A stretch of DNA of 64,000 nt from Calliopum simillimum (lineage: Eukaryota > Arthropoda > Insecta > Diptera > Lauxaniidae), in the NCBI GenBank assembly GCA_951812925.1, contig OX638369.1, positions 24,271,329 to 24,335,328 of the forward strand. The letters run 5' to 3'. The notes beneath the pieces are model-generated. The model was not told the origin of the DNA, did no database searches, and saw only the letters and a list, made by a program, of their open reading frames with translations. A program made the position numbers and the translations under genes. Numbering within the stretch: the stretch's first letter is position 1; the number at the start of each line of letters is the position of its first letter. Shown here in pieces: positions 13,396-25,379 of this stretch.

Positions 13396-15730
13396 AAAAC
13401 ATTGTCAAATTGAGGAGTCACGGAAATCAAAGTATCGAAAGCATTAATGTTTTTATTAATATTTTTCATAAAAAAAATTCAATAATTAAGAGGAGTTTGC
13501 ATAGTAGTCAAATCAAAAGATGCTTTTGAAAAGAGCTTGCACCATGTAGCACAATGTATCGTACTATACTACTTAAAAAGGTCGATCTGTATTATACAGT
13601 CTGTATTAAATACAAATTGAAAAAATAAAACCTTAGAAAAAAGGTGTACCTACCATAAATTTTTCCTTAATATTTATAAAAAAAAAAACTTACAGTGTTG
13701 CCAATCAATTGAAGAAATCCCTAATCCTCTGTTGCGTGTTGTTTGTTGGTCAATTCCGGGTACTGCTTATGGACTGTTTGTAAAAATTATCCAAACCTCC
13801 ATTATACAGGGTTGTCAAGTAAATGTGTTGCGCAAAACGTATTATAATATTATTTTTCACTTATTTTGCACACTGTTAAATGCTTTATATTTTTTTATTT
13901 TATTTTATTTGATTTAAACATTAAGCTTTACTTAATTAATAAGTATTACTATTAGCCTTAATATTAAATTTTATTATATTTATACATATAATTATTTTTT
14001 ATATTTTATGTAACACACATTTTTTCTGTAATGAATAATTTTTTACACTTTTTTTTATTTATTTTTACTTTGCCATTTGAAATTTATTTTTATTTTTTTT
14101 TAATTAAAACTTATGAATAAATTTGTGAATTTCATTCACCAATCACCATAAAAAATACAGCAAAACGTTGAAAGAAGACAACAAAAGAAAACGAAATTGC
14201 AATAAATTTATTTTTTTCTTGATAACAATTTCATTTTTTTCTTTTCGAACTCAAGAAAAAAAAACACAAAATTTTTTCACTTTGATTTGAAGAATTGAAA
14301 TTTTTTCTTTTTATTTTAAAAATTTTTGTTTTTTATTTGCATTTCTTTAAAGCGTCTTTATTTTTATTTTACGTACATTACTTTTTGTATTTTGTAGATA
14401 CATGTACGCATAAATTTATGTTTTGTTGTTGTTGGTTGGTTGTTTTTTTTTTTTATTTATTTATTTTTATATAAATATGCACATTTATACATTAACTTTT
14501 TTGTTGTGGTTGTTGTATTTATCTTAAGTTGAATTTGTTTTTATTTTCCTTCTTTTTTCATTATTTTTGTTGTAGTTGTTGTTGTTGTTGCTGCTGCTAA
14601 TGTTGTTGTATGTATACAACATTTACCGCACGGAAAACGCGTAACGTTACTTTTTTTAACGATGCTCACTCATCGCGCTTTACTCAGTGACTGAGTAGAA
14701 AGCCAAGCGTTCGCAATTTTTGGGAGAGCGCTATTCAGTTGTTTGTTTGGCTAACGCACAGGGTGACTTAGAGGTGGTAATTATAAACTATGTGTAGAGT
14801 TCCGAGAGTTGATTTATGAAAATTTGAAAACATTAAAACTGTTTTAAACTGGAATCAGTTTGAAATAAAATTAGACCCAATTATGATTTGATATCCCCTA
14901 TAATGTCATTATGCTCCCAGTAGCAGTAGCAGTGCACTACAATATTTTGACTCTTCGACTGCTTAGAAAAATTGCTCAATATATGTACTAAATTCGCTAA
15001 GATAAAGTTATTGAGCTTAACTATTTTGAGCTCTATTTTATCCAAAAAAAAAGTTTCAATAGAAAACTTTATGCAACTTTGTTGATACAAAAAAGTTTTA
15101 AAACATTGTCTATATTTAAAACATTAATGAATTTACGCCCCCTGTACACATATTTGCTGTATACTCACGTTCTCCTTCTCTTTTACTTTAACGCTCTCTG
15201 CTTTAATCGAACTCTCTTCATTTACACCACCTTTTTAGTATGTTCTCTTGAAACTTTTTCAAAAATTACCATTAATAATTAAATAGTATCCACAAATGTA
15301 GCAAAATTTACATCAATTTGTTTGTGAATTGTCTTAAAATTAATATCGATAAATTTTTGCACATAGAACACGCCACAGAAAAGTGAGAAAAACATAATTT
15401 GATTTAAAAAAATGTATTAATAAAACTTAAAAGTTTTCGCTAATGATGAACAATTTTTCAAAATCTACAACTTTAAAAATTATAGTTCACTTTTCTCTTA
15501 AATTTAAACTAAAAATCACTCCGGACTCCGGCTTTATTATTCGCCCCTTTTTGTTCTCTACGTATGAAAAAAACCAACTTACTCTTAAAAACTATGAGTA
15601 CTCAAACAGTGATGCCATTGATTTTCTAAAGAAATCTCAAACAAATTTGTCTAATTTTTGTATACTTAAAGGAGTTTCTAAAATTTACCATGACCATCTC
15701 AGTCCCGCCATTTTTTCAAAAAGACGTTTA
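13395..15730. other. AT-rich non-coding DNA
   Basis: No gene is recognised. T-rich tracts dominate 13,900-14,620. The block 14,630-14,770 is less AT-rich, with the palindrome GTAACGTTAC near 14,640 and an initiator-like TTCAGTTGTT near 14,735. That could be a promoter, but no exon can be tied to it. Open frames at 15079 and 15443 match no protein family I know. Confidence 0.45.
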
Positions 15731-15731
15731 T

Positions 15732-16235
15732 ATACCCTGGATTCACTTTTTCCTTCCGTTTGTAACGCAGAGAAGGAGGCGTGGCAGATATAGAAAAGCA
15801 TATATATTCTTGATCAGCGTCCCCTCCTGAGTCGATATAGCGATGTCTTTCTGTCTGGCTGGCTGGCTGGCTGTGTGTTAAAATACACTTTTTGGAAAAA
15901 CTGAGCAAGATAATTCAAAGAAAAAACAAAAAATATATTCAAAATGCAATGTTAGGAGTATTTTTCACAACAATGCAACCAAAATACGCATAAAAACTAC
16001 GAATTGAATGCGCAAGCTCTGAGAAAAAACTGTGCGAATACGGACAAGAGGGCTATACTGAAAGCGTTTTTTGAGATATTCGAAATAAATTTGACTCAGA
16101 CACTAAAAATCATAAATGAAAGCTCTCAACAAAAATTGGGTGAAATCGGACAAGGGGGCGTGGCACCTTCCATATAAGCAAAAGCTCTAAGCTAAAACTA
16201 CACGAACTCGGACAAGAGGGCACTAACATTATTAA
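15732..16235 (+). mobile_element. Helitron-like mini-me/DINE copy, 5'-rearranged and 3'-truncated
   Basis: It carries the same core as the other copies: CTTCCGTTTGTAACGCAGAG, then TATATATTCTTGATCAGCGT, GAGTCGATATAG, and a GGCT run at 15855-15872. It continues into the ~140 bp unit with the conserved GGGCGTGGCACC block (16145-16160). The 5' end lacks the ACACCCAGGGTATAT segment, apparently lost between two TATACCC copies. The hairpin and CTAG end are absent, so it is a dead copy. Confidence 0.8.
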
Positions 16236-16429
16236 AATCCTTTCAGGGGTTCCCAACTTATAATAATTTTTATAAAAAATATATCTCGATCTTCCGATGG
16301 CTTTATCTCCGAAAGTAGGTCCGACAAGAACTTTTTCTTTTTGCGATTGTTGTAACTGATTTCCAGAGCCCTTCTTGAGCAAAAAGAAAAAAAAAAGAAA
16401 CAACAACAGTTTTTAAAGTAAAATTTTTC

Positions 16430-16915
16430 TAAGTTTTAACTTTCCTTTGCTTTAATTTACAAAATCTTTTGTGAGTAAAATGGAATAAGTCATACAAAAG
16501 TATAACAAATTTTTAAATTTATTATAAATGGAAGTGGAATAAGTCCATTCAGACCAAAAAACTCAACTATTACACTTGTAAAAATTTTTACAGCATAACA
16601 AAATTTGATTAATTTACGGTGGCAAACACTTAACATTGGTTTAATATCGCTTGCCAATATTTTTAAATTGATTTAAAAGTAAAATCTTCTGCATAGCAGT
16701 AGATAAAAAAATGGACTTATTCCACTTTCAAAAAAATCATTTTTGCAAAAATGCTTTTCATGAAAGGATCTGCTGAGTAATTTTTGATGAAATCGTGGTC
16801 TAACGAGTCTGTAATTCAATATAAAAAGAGGACAATTATAGCTGGCTATAACTACCATAAGCTCTATTTTTCCGGAATTGGACTTATTCTACTTTCAAAT
16901 AAACCCATTCATATA
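16430..16915. repeat. Inverted repeat region around GGAATAAGTCC
   Basis: The 17-mer AGTGGAATAAGTCCATT (near 16530) is repeated as its complement (AATGGACTTATTCCACT) near 16711. A second, weaker pair lies outside it: ATGGAATAAGTCAT near 16480 and TTGGACTTATTCTA near 16878. The arrangement suggests a degraded MITE pair. No coding potential is seen. It lies immediately upstream of the SFT2 gene. Confidence 0.5.
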
Positions 16916-17140
16916 GAAACTAGTATATAACAAATCATACAAATTTTGACAAGTTGCCCTTAGTACTAAATTTTTGCAACCGTGGTGCTAAACAGCTGAG
17001 AGATGTCAATTGAAAAAAATTTTAATAATTAATTTCTGTCATTCTGTCATAAAAATACATAGAAACAAATTCTTCGTGGCAAATCTTTACATCCTCAATA
17101 TTAATTAATTAATATAAATAATATCAATCAATATATTACA

Positions 17141-17818
17141 ATGGCTAATTTAAAACAAGATTTGGATGAATATTTGCTTCTGCAAAGCGATCAAAAAAAG
17201 AATTTCAACATGAAGCTTCCACAAATCAAAGTCCCGGAACTGGGAAAAATGTTTTCACGGAACGCAGAACCAGAAAATAGTTGGCTTAGGGATACACACG
17301 ATTCATGCTGTCCCAAGTTGGTAAGTAATATTTAGTTCAGTCTTGTGGAAATTAACTTCTAAATGATATTTCTTACTAAATATTCTCAACAGTCACGACT
17401 ACAGCGGATAGTTGGATTTGTCGCATGTTTGGGTATGGGTGCCCTCTGTCTGACTATTTCTACATTTTATATACCAGTGTTAATTTTGAAAGCACGTAAA
17501 TTCGCATTACTTTATACCATGAGTAGCATATTTTTTATTTTAAGTTTTTGTTTTCTTTCTGGATTTGTTGCATTTTTTAAACAAATGTTTTCCAAGCCGC
17601 GCCTACTTGTTTCTGGAGCGTACACTTGCTGTATGTTTGCTACTTTATATTGCTCGCTATTGGCTCAAAGTACAGCTTTGACTGTCCTTTTTGCTGTTGC
17701 ACAAATAATAGCATTGCTCTTTATGATTCTCGGTACAGTTCCAGGTGGCGCGACAGGCATTAAATTTTTCGGTCAAATGTTTAAGAGCAGTGTATCATCA
17801 AGTTCGTTGCCTGTATAA
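17141..17818 (+). CDS. SFT2-domain vesicle transport protein (SFT2D3-like), two exons
   Basis: This is a small multi-spanning membrane protein of the SFT2 family, which in yeast helps endosome-derived vesicles fuse with the Golgi. Exons are 17141-17320 and 17393-17818, separated by a 72-bp intron with GTAAGT and CAACAG borders. The join is in phase 0 and gives 201 residues. Residues 1-60 are a hydrophilic cytosolic head (start MANLKQDLDE). Four hydrophobic segments follow at about 67-92, 98-123, 131-151 and 155-176. The block PVLILKARKFALLY and the C-terminal LPV resemble SFT2D3 more than SFT2D1/2. The chosen ATG is the first in the exon and follows an AT-rich leader. The gene converges on the U5 40K gene about 1 kb downstream. 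I saw no defect. Family assignment is firm; the paralogue call is from remembered similarity. Confidence 0.93.
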
Positions 17819-18812
17819 AATTTGCTATACATACTTGTCTTTTGTACAGCAAAGGTTACAACAAAAACAACACATTTTCTATAATTATTAAGTTAATTTA
17901 AGTCTTTTGGAAATGAATGAAGTTTCCTAGCGTCTAAAAATAACTATTAAACATATTCGACTATGGAGAACATTTTATTTTTATGTGATATTTTTAAGAA
18001 GTATTGTACAAATTGCATTGCAATTTTATCACAAATACATAGTTTGTAATTTATGCAAAACCACGTACTGAGTTATTGTAACGTAAAGGTTTGTGCGACT
18101 TTATTTATACGTATTTCTGAGATTGGCTCAACTTGGAAATTGCCTAAATGTAAACAAAATTGTTTGAAACAATTTAACAATCATAAAGTGTTTAAAATAT
18201 AAGATAAGATCCAACTTAAATCGAAGGTAAATGACGAAAATAAAAGTAGATTGGGCTAGTGTTGCGTAGAGCAATGGAAAAATGAGCAGTAAACCGATCA
18301 TCTTGAATAATCGTGGAAACGTTAGCTAGGGGGAAATTTTATCAACTGTGCACTTGGAATTATTTAATATGGATAAAGAACCCAAATCACTTCATTAAAA
18401 AAATTGACTTTTGTTGGTGATATTTTGTTTAAAAAATGTTTCAAACTATTTTGCATACTACCATTCAATTGACAATAAGAAAGGTTGGCCAACTTTTTCA
18501 TGGATTATTTAATGATAATGAAATTCTTAATATTAAAATTTTTTATTACATTGGTTGAACTATTCCGAATAAAATTCCTCAAGCATATGAATTTTTTCAG
18601 TTATTTTCAATATTAATATTATTGAGAGCAACCGGATTTCTACTGAATTCTTCAATGATCATTAAAATTCCTTACTTCACAGCTTCTGCTATCAATCAAA
18701 TAGTTAAACCTTTAAAGCATTAAACCGCTCTCCATTAACAAAAAACGTGAAAATGAGTTTAATTTAATAAATACTTAAAAAAAAAACCACAAACGTTTTT
18801 GCTTTCATCACT
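17819..18812. other. Convergent intergenic region (SFT2 / U5-40K 3' ends)
   Basis: No gene is seen between the two stop codons. Both 3' UTRs must lie here. A possible poly(A) signal for the minus-strand gene (TTTATT on +, read as AATAAA) is at 18542-18547. The rest is AT-rich. Confidence 0.5.
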
Positions 18813-20131
18813 TTAATCTTCAATTTCACCCAAGTACAATGTTTTATCGCTGGATGCTGATAGTATTAATGGTTCTTTAGCATGGAAATCAACATCGTTT
18901 ACGCTGCCATTATGACCAGGAAGTTTATACAAAATACGACGACTAGTAGTATCCCAAACATAGACATGACGATCAGCGGAACCAGCAGAAATCTAAGAGG
19001 AAAACATAAAATAAGTGAAAAATGTAAACAAATCTTACGAAAATCAAATTTTGCTACTCCACCTTACTACCGTCGGGCGACCAAGCACAGCGCAAGAGGT
19101 TTTTCTCAAAATTATGCTGATGTCCACTAAAGATCTTAACACAACGTTCACCCGGCGCATACGGACGTATATCCCAAATCCGCAATGTGTTGTCCATTGC
19201 ATTTGACAATATATACGAGCCATCCGGTGACAACGATAATCCTGTTACGGTATCTGTATGTCCGCGTAACTTATGCACTACCTCGTTTTTGCGTATGTCC
19301 CAAACTTTAATATCATTATCAATGCCACCAGATATGACTTGTTCAGCGGTATCGTTAAAACAGACTGCAGTGACCTGATAGGGTGACTCGAATGAATGTG
19401 CACAAAATTTTTTACGTGCATCCCAAATTCTAACAGTACGGTCATCAGAACCAGAGCAAAGCATTTGATTGCCACGTCTAGTTCCATTCAAAGAATTTAC
19501 AAATGTTGTATGTCCTTTTAGACGACGTATCCTCTGTCCGGTAACGATATCCCAAATGGCTAGGGTTTTATCAATTGAACAGGTATATACGTTAGCTCCA
19601 TCTGTTGAAAAGTGTGCTTCCAAAACTGCACCCGTATGACCGGACATGGCCATAATGTTGTCACATTCGCCATAAACTTGCCAAATGTCTGTGATGAGTG
19701 TAAATTTATCAATTCTCATTTACCTTACAAACAACCCAATTAGGTAATACTTACAAATTTGTCTATCATAGCCGGAGGAAAGTAACATCTCACCATCCGG
19801 ATGAAATTCTGTTGTGAAAACTTCACCTTCATGGCCTTCGAGCAGCATTATTGGTGCCGTTAGATTAGATGTACGCCGTACACCCTAAAATATTTAATTA
19901 GAAAGTTGTTGCTTATTATTATTGAATCAAATTTATTAGTTGTTGAAAGTGGGCAAGTCCTGGGCAAGTCCCTTACTTTTATGGGAGGTGTGCTACGCCC
20001 ACTTTTTATATTTTTATACTAACCGATTCCATCAACGCCTTGTCCCGATTTGTGTATGCAATCAAATCATTTCTGCTACGTTTAGAGTCATGAGCAAGCA
20101 CTAAACTGGTTCCTGGTCGTTTTGTACCCAT
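18813..20131 (-). CDS. U5 snRNP 40 kDa WD40 protein, four exons
   Basis: This is the orthologue of SNRNP40, the WD40 subunit of the spliceosomal U5 snRNP. Exons in transcript order are 20131-20024, 19884-19755, 19688-19063 and 18992-18813. All borders are GT/AG, phases match, and the product is 347 residues (human about 357). The start MGTKRPGTSL is the only ATG in the first exon. Seven WD repeats are readable. Examples are SIDKTLAIWDIVTGQRIRR, GSDDRTVRIWD, SGGIDNDIKVWDIRKN, NAMDNTLRIWDIRPY and SADRHVYVWD, with a final YLGEIED. The block HNFEKNLLRCAWSPDGSK is diagnostic for this protein against other WD40s. The basic N-terminus is shorter than in human. No frameshift or missing repeat is seen. 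It acts in the nucleus. Confidence 0.96.
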
Positions 20132-20713
20132 TTTTGAAAGCAAAAAGCCACAAATTAAGTGAATTTAAGATGAATTATCGAAATTATATATTTTCTGGCG
20201 ATTTTCATAAACGCTTTTTATTTTGACATAATGTAGTAGTGTCAGTCAAATCTTTAGTACATAATCGTAAGAGATTTCACATAAACAATTTTTTTATTCT
20301 ATTACAATTGCGACACAGAAAAACTTTTCTATAAACTTGTTTTCCATTGGAGCAATCTTTTTTTGATTTGGATCAATATCTATTACAATTTGAGTTCCAT
20401 TGGAAAATCTAGAGCAAAATTTTTTGATATCAGATCAATTTTCTCAAATCTATATTTTTTCAGATTTCATTTGCTCGCACTCACACTATTACAAGGCTGT
20501 AGGGCATTTGACAATAAAAAAATCTTTATTATTTTTTAAAAAGTCAAAAAAACCGGGAGTTTTAACCGGATAAAGATAATTTAAAGGGGTTGAGCTTAGC
20601 TCCTATTTATTAATGATTCTGGTTCAAATGGCTCAGTCACTTATTAACATTCAGAGAAAAAACACCGTCAAATAAACGACGAAGAAATTTCTCTCTCAGG
20701 CGCTCAGTATATA
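20132..20713. other. Upstream region of the U5-40K gene
   Basis: This should include the promoter and 5' leader of the minus-strand gene. The DNA is AT-rich with no TATA box or other motif I can defend. It ends at the CAGTG terminus of the palindromic Tc1 derivative. Confidence 0.4.
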
Positions 20714-21039
20714 CAGTGTCGGCCAAAACCTAAGCACCCCCTAAGGAAATTTTTGCTAATATCAAATTTTTTTTCAGAAAACGACGTTATTGAGTTAGTT
20801 TGTGTGTTTATTTTATTTATTTATACGTTTATTATTGACAAGCAAAAACTTAAAAAATTCTGGGTGTAATAAATTAAGAGTTAACTCTTAATAAACATTA
20901 AAATTTAGAAACTTCATCGGACAAAACTAAAGCACCCTCTTAACATTTAATAAAAACTTTTAAAATTAATTTTTAGTTGAAAACTCTTTTTACTGGGTAA
21001 CATTAACACATCTTTAAAGCATAGAGGACATTATATTAT

Positions 21040-22412
21040 TAATGATGTCCTGCGATATCCCTTCCCAAGGCTACTTTCAAAGTTTCAAAGAGATTTTTCT
21101 TGGTTTTGCAATAGTCCTTGTAGATTTTCGTGTTAATGATCTCTCAGAGATTCTCAGGCCCAATTTCACAGTGTGACCTAAAGCTATAGCTTAGCTAAAC
21201 CGTTAGTGGCGCTTAAGCGCCCCTTAAATTATTTTCAATTTCACAGTTGACTAGCTCACATTTGTCATTAGTATAGACACAAACCAAAAATACTGGTAAA
21301 AAAAGTTGACAGTAACAAATTTTGACGCAAAATTTGTTTACAATTGAAAAAATTTTTCAATAAAAATTTTGACGCAAAATTTGTTTACAATTGAAAAAAT
21401 TTTTCAATAAAAATTTGTTTTAAAACACAATAAATACCAATAAAATAGATTTTATTTCCTGCATACTTATACAATTTATTTGTCTTAAATCAAAGGCCGG
21501 TTGATGCTAATTGGAATTATGTCATAACTACGCTAAAATTCTGCAGGAGCTTTGTGATTGTGATTTGCTTGGCATTATTACTGCATACTGTTTCTTGCCA
21601 TAATTAAATTTGCTCCACACCATTTATTAGCACGACCATTTCCAGCAATATGTTTCCCTTAATTTTAACTACCACCTATCGCCATCATCTTCGCTATTTT
21701 CTTCCTACACATCATCTGCTGAACAAGCTTTCAGTTCTTTGTTGAAATAATGTATCCGGTGAATCAAGCTTTGCTAAATCTTTTCGTAGATTTCATTTAA
21801 TTCTATATATTTTACGATTTATTTTAAAAATTTTTTTAAATCTTACATATGTATTTGAAATATTTTTTAATTTTTTTATTTTCAATTGATTTTATTTTTT
21901 GACAACGTCAATTTTGAAGTAAGCCACCCTAACTATTTTGAGTGTCGAATAACGGGTGCTTAAGCGGCCCTTAAATTCAAATCACTGTGAAAATTAAATT
22001 TTGACTTAAACTACACTCAAAAGATAAACTACGCTTAAGCTCCCACTGTGAAATTGGCCCTCAATGGGATTCAAATCTGTGGACTGGCCAGCCCAACCAA
22101 GAACTTGTATCCCATTGCTCTGAAACCAGGCTTTACAAATTTAAGTGGTATGTGCTTGGATCGTTGTCCTGTTGGAACCTCCATTTAAGGGGCATCTCTT
22201 GTTCGGCATTAGGCAGCATCACATTATTTGGTATGTCAAAGCACATAAAACAATCCATAATTCCTTTAGTCTAATAAATTGGTCCACTCCCTTGACCACA
22301 GAAAAAACCTCAGACCATTACAATCCGTCCTCCGTGCTTTACAGAGGCTTTGCAAAACTTTGATTTCAATCTTTTTCATTTTGGTTTTGCGTACTCGCCC
22401 TAATTCATCCGA
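21040..22412 (-). pseudogene. Tc1-like transposase C-terminal half, left arm, interrupted
   Basis: Read on the minus strand this arm matches the right arm: a GGRIVMV-type strand, then FQQDNDPN, then the region equivalent to NPIENLW. It is split by the 904-bp insertion at 21157-22060 and carries several stops and frame changes. The N-terminal DNA-binding half is missing. It cannot encode an active enzyme. Confidence 0.75.
21157..22060. mobile_element. Nested TIR element with exact 3-bp duplication
   Basis: The ends are GGCCCAATTTCACAGTG and, inverted, GGGCCAATTTCACAGTG. The uninterrupted right arm of the host palindrome shows the pre-insertion site, ATTCTCAATGGG on the matching strand. Here the site reads TTCTCA, the 904-bp element, then TCAATGGG, so TCA is duplicated. 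Subterminal CTTAAGCG.CCCTTAAATT blocks recur near both ends. Inside is a roughly 47-bp direct duplication (about 21316-21412). No transposase is visible. A 3-bp duplication with GGCCC-type ends would fit a PIF/Harbinger-like non-autonomous element, which is inference. Confidence 0.8.
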
Positions 22413-22422
22413 ATTTTTCATA

Positions 22423-22762
22423 AGCCATGTTCACGATTCGGTGCAAAAGGTCTTGCATCATAGCATTTGTAAATAAGTGTTGAAAAATTTTGCTATACAA
22501 CAACAAAATATATAGGATTGAATTTACATTTGCATTTACATTTTCTATACTAAAAACCTATAGCATAAAAATATCATGTCATTTTTCAAATAAAATTTTT
22601 TTGTTTATGCTCTCGTTCTCTTTGCTCATACAATCTTCTCAGAGAAATACATTTTTTTCGTATCTTGCAATGCTTATACTTTAATATTGCTCACAATCAC
22701 GTGGAAATTATTGCTATTTTGCTACTTTGCAAGTCTAAATGCTCCGGATTGTGAACACGGCT
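22423..22762. mobile_element. Short TIR element in the loop of the Tc1 palindrome
   Basis: The left end AGCCATGTTCACGATTCGG and the right end, inverted (AGCCGTGTTCACAATCCGG), pair with three mismatches. A TA precedes the left end (22421-22422), and a TA lies one base beyond the right end. It is about 340 bp, AT-rich, with no coding sequence. It is probably a non-autonomous Tc1/mariner-like MITE. Confidence 0.6.
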
Positions 22763-22899
22763 ATAATATACTTGAATTTGTAGTACTTGGATTCGAAGGA
22801 CTTGGGTTCGTAGCATGCTATCAAAGATTCGGATGAATTAAGGTGAGTACGCAGACCAAAATGAAAAAGATTTAAACCAAAGTTTTGCAAAGCCTCTGT

Positions 22900-23340
22900 A
22901 AAGCACGGAGGACGGATTGTAATGGTCTGAGGTTTTTTCTGTGGCCAATGGAGTGGACCAATTTATTAGACTAAAGGAATTATGGACTGTTTTATGTGCT
23001 TTGACATACCAAATGATGTGATGCTGCCTAATGCCAATCAAGAGATATCACTTAAATGAAGGTTCCAACAGGACAACGATCCAAACACATACCACTTAAA
23101 TTTGTAAAGCCTGGTTTCAGAGCAGTGGGATATAAGTTCTTGGTTGGCCTGGCCAGTCCACAGATTTGAATCCCATTGAGAACCTCTGGGAGATCATTAA
23201 CACGAAAATCTACAAGGAAAATTGCAAAACCAAGAAAAATCTCTTTGAAGCTTTGAAAATAGCCTTGGGAAGGGATATCGCAGGACATCATTAATAATAT
23301 AATGTCCTCTATGCTTTAAAGATGTGTTAATGTTACCCAG
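22900..23340 (+). pseudogene. Tc1-like transposase C-terminal half, right arm
   Basis: Across shifted frames one can read KHGGRIVMVWGFF, then NDVMLPNAN, WRFQQDNDPNTYHLN and RFESH.EPLGD (equivalent to the NPIENLWG motif). These are the second half of a Tc1-family DDE transposase, including the QQDND catalytic aspartate region. Stops and frameshifts break it and there is no N-terminal domain. It is the arm without the 904-bp insertion and so records the original sequence. Confidence 0.8.
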
Positions 23341-23707
23341 TATAAAGGGTTTTCAACTAAATATTTATTTTAAAAGCTTTTATTAAACGTTTTCTCAAAA
23401 AAATTTGATATTAGAACAAATTTTCTTAGGGGGTGCTTAGGTTTTGGCCGACACTGAAGATGGTATAACTGATGTTACGCGTGGCATGCATTTTTGGGAA
23501 TCAACCGAAATGAAGCATAACCACGTATAGCCAAGGAACAAAGATCATTTCGCTTTATTTCTTGTATTTAGGTGTTTGGAACTCAGCAAAATAATAAAAC
23601 ACGAACAAAATGCATTAAAAAAAAAAAAATAAAAAATCGTTTGAATTCTGTCGACAAATCTTTATTAATTTTATCACTGACGTTCACAGCGTTCCAATGT
23701 ATGTATA

Positions 23708-24115
23708 GGCCGGGTCAAATTATTTTGCGCCAAAGAGTATAGCAACAAAACAATCTACAAAAATTCCAAGAAACTTTGCCCAAGAAACCATGGGTCTAAA
23801 ATCAATATCGAGCCGCCGTAAATTGCGTTAATGTTTTGTATGTAGTACTTTAAAATTCATTAAAAAAAAAACAAAAAAATTCAAATATTTACTTTGAATA
23901 ATTTTATATGAAACAAGTAAAAAAAAATTTGAATTTTTTATTTTTCTTATTGTATTTTAAAGTACTACATACAAAACTTCAACGCAATTTACGGCGGCTC
24001 GATATTGATTTTAGACCCATGATTTCTTGTGCAAAGTTTTTTAGAATTTTCCATAGATTTTTTTGTTGCTATACTCTTTGCCAATTTTTTGCCTCCCGAA
24101 CAAATTGACCCGGCC
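23708..24115. mobile_element. Hairpin MITE with GGCCGGGTC ends
   Basis: The ends are GGCCGGGTCAAATT and its inverse. The arms stay complementary for about 190 bp each, including GGCGGCTCGATATTGATTTT on the right arm. TA flanks both sides (23706-23707 and 24116-24117). The centre is an A/T-rich spacer. It is a non-autonomous Tc1/mariner-type palindrome without coding sequence. The arms are only slightly diverged, suggesting a fairly recent insertion. Confidence 0.85.
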
Positions 24116-24117
24116 TA

Positions 24118-25379
24118 ATGTATATGAATTGATTTTTTATGTTATAAAAGCTTTTTGTTTATTTATTTTTAATTTTCAGAATTCAAACGTCAACTAATTT
24201 GGCGCCACACTACTAAAACCTCGTTTGCTACTAGAAATGTCAAAACATTTGAACCCGTCATCCACCCCAGTAAAAACAAAATATTTGTCCCTTCTTCTTC
24301 TTATATTTGGCCCGTTTTCGTGTTCCATTCAGCGGGAAAAGTGTATTGTCAAATTATTTGACGTTGGCAATCTGAAAGTTAAAAATAAACAAAAATAAAT
24401 AAAAAGCTTTGCTTACATTAACTTTTATTTTAATATTGTGCTTTGAATACTATTGATTTTAGGGAAAAAAAATTAGGTATAATATTCATGTGCAATAAAA
24501 AAACCTTTACATTTGTTCCAATCCTCACACAAAAAGAATTGAGAATCATCAAAGTAGTTTTTTAGCTCTCCTGAAAAGTTTCCAATATCATGTTAAGTTG
24601 TTTTGTCAAAATGTGACAGATATAAATGCATTTTTTGGAATGGTACCTAAATGGAATTATATGAATACATTTTTTAATGGAGTACTGATTGATTTTGATT
24701 GTGCTAACGAGTTTGAGATTTTCGAAGCTTTTGCTCGTTTCATGGATTACCCTATGTGATTCGCAACAAAATTATTATTTCTACATCAATCTCTTACTAT
24801 CTTGGCAACGAACAGAACTAATTAAGAATTTTAATACGACAACAAAAACTTTTTGACATTTGACTTACACTGCGAAGGAAAGAAAAAAAAAAACTCCATA
24901 AAGAAAATTTCTGGAGAAATTTTTCATAATTTTGCATAGTTTAGAAATTAATTTTTCCTTTTCAGCATTAAACGAAATATTTGTTAAAGCGAAAACCAAC
25001 AAAATCATAAATAAGTGTACAGTGTGAAAGCTGAATTTCGGAAATGAAATCTTAGTGACTACGAATTGCTGCGAAATAAAAAATTCACTAAAATATAATT
25101 AACTAAGTGCGATTTTATGCAAAACTATTAACCACTTAATGATAGGGGCGTGTAATTCACAGTTCTGCATTTATTTGTAATGTATACGACGATAACGGCA
25201 GCGAGTGTTGGGAATATCAGTTGGGAATAGACTTTGAACGGACAACACATTCTTCGCTGCCCCTCCCCCGTAAACAGTCTTTAATAAAGTAATTTTAAAC
25301 AAAAATGTTGCAATCATTCTGCTGGTAAATGAGATCTGCCGTCAGCTATATGTTGTCTCATGCACCCGGAGAGCCAAGT
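24118..25379. other. Upstream region of TRAPPC9
   Basis: No gene is seen. The promoter and 5' leader of TRAPPC9 should lie here. Short out-of-frame ATGs (for example 25304) and one in-frame ATG (25329) precede the chosen start. I cannot place the transcription start. Confidence 0.4.

Larger units (their letters stand above)
20714..23456. mobile_element. Palindromic Tc1-like transposon derivative
   Basis: Both ends read CAGTGTCGGCCAAAACC inward, with near-identical sequence for about 60 bp (AAGCACCCCCTAAG and beyond). The left end follows a TA (20712-20713). The inner arms are inverted copies of the C-terminal half of a Tc1-like transposase. The right arm (22826-23456) reads forward and the left arm (to about 22412) reads on the minus strand. 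Two other elements are nested inside, at 21157-22060 and about 22423-22762. The left arm also has about 170 extra bp with a second terminus-like motif (ACTAAAGCACCCTC near 20925). No complete transposase remains. Confidence 0.85.

Noticed and set aside
14640..14770. Promoter with initiator-like TTCAGTTG
   Set aside because: No TATA box, downstream element or adjacent exon can be linked to it; noted only as a less AT-rich block.
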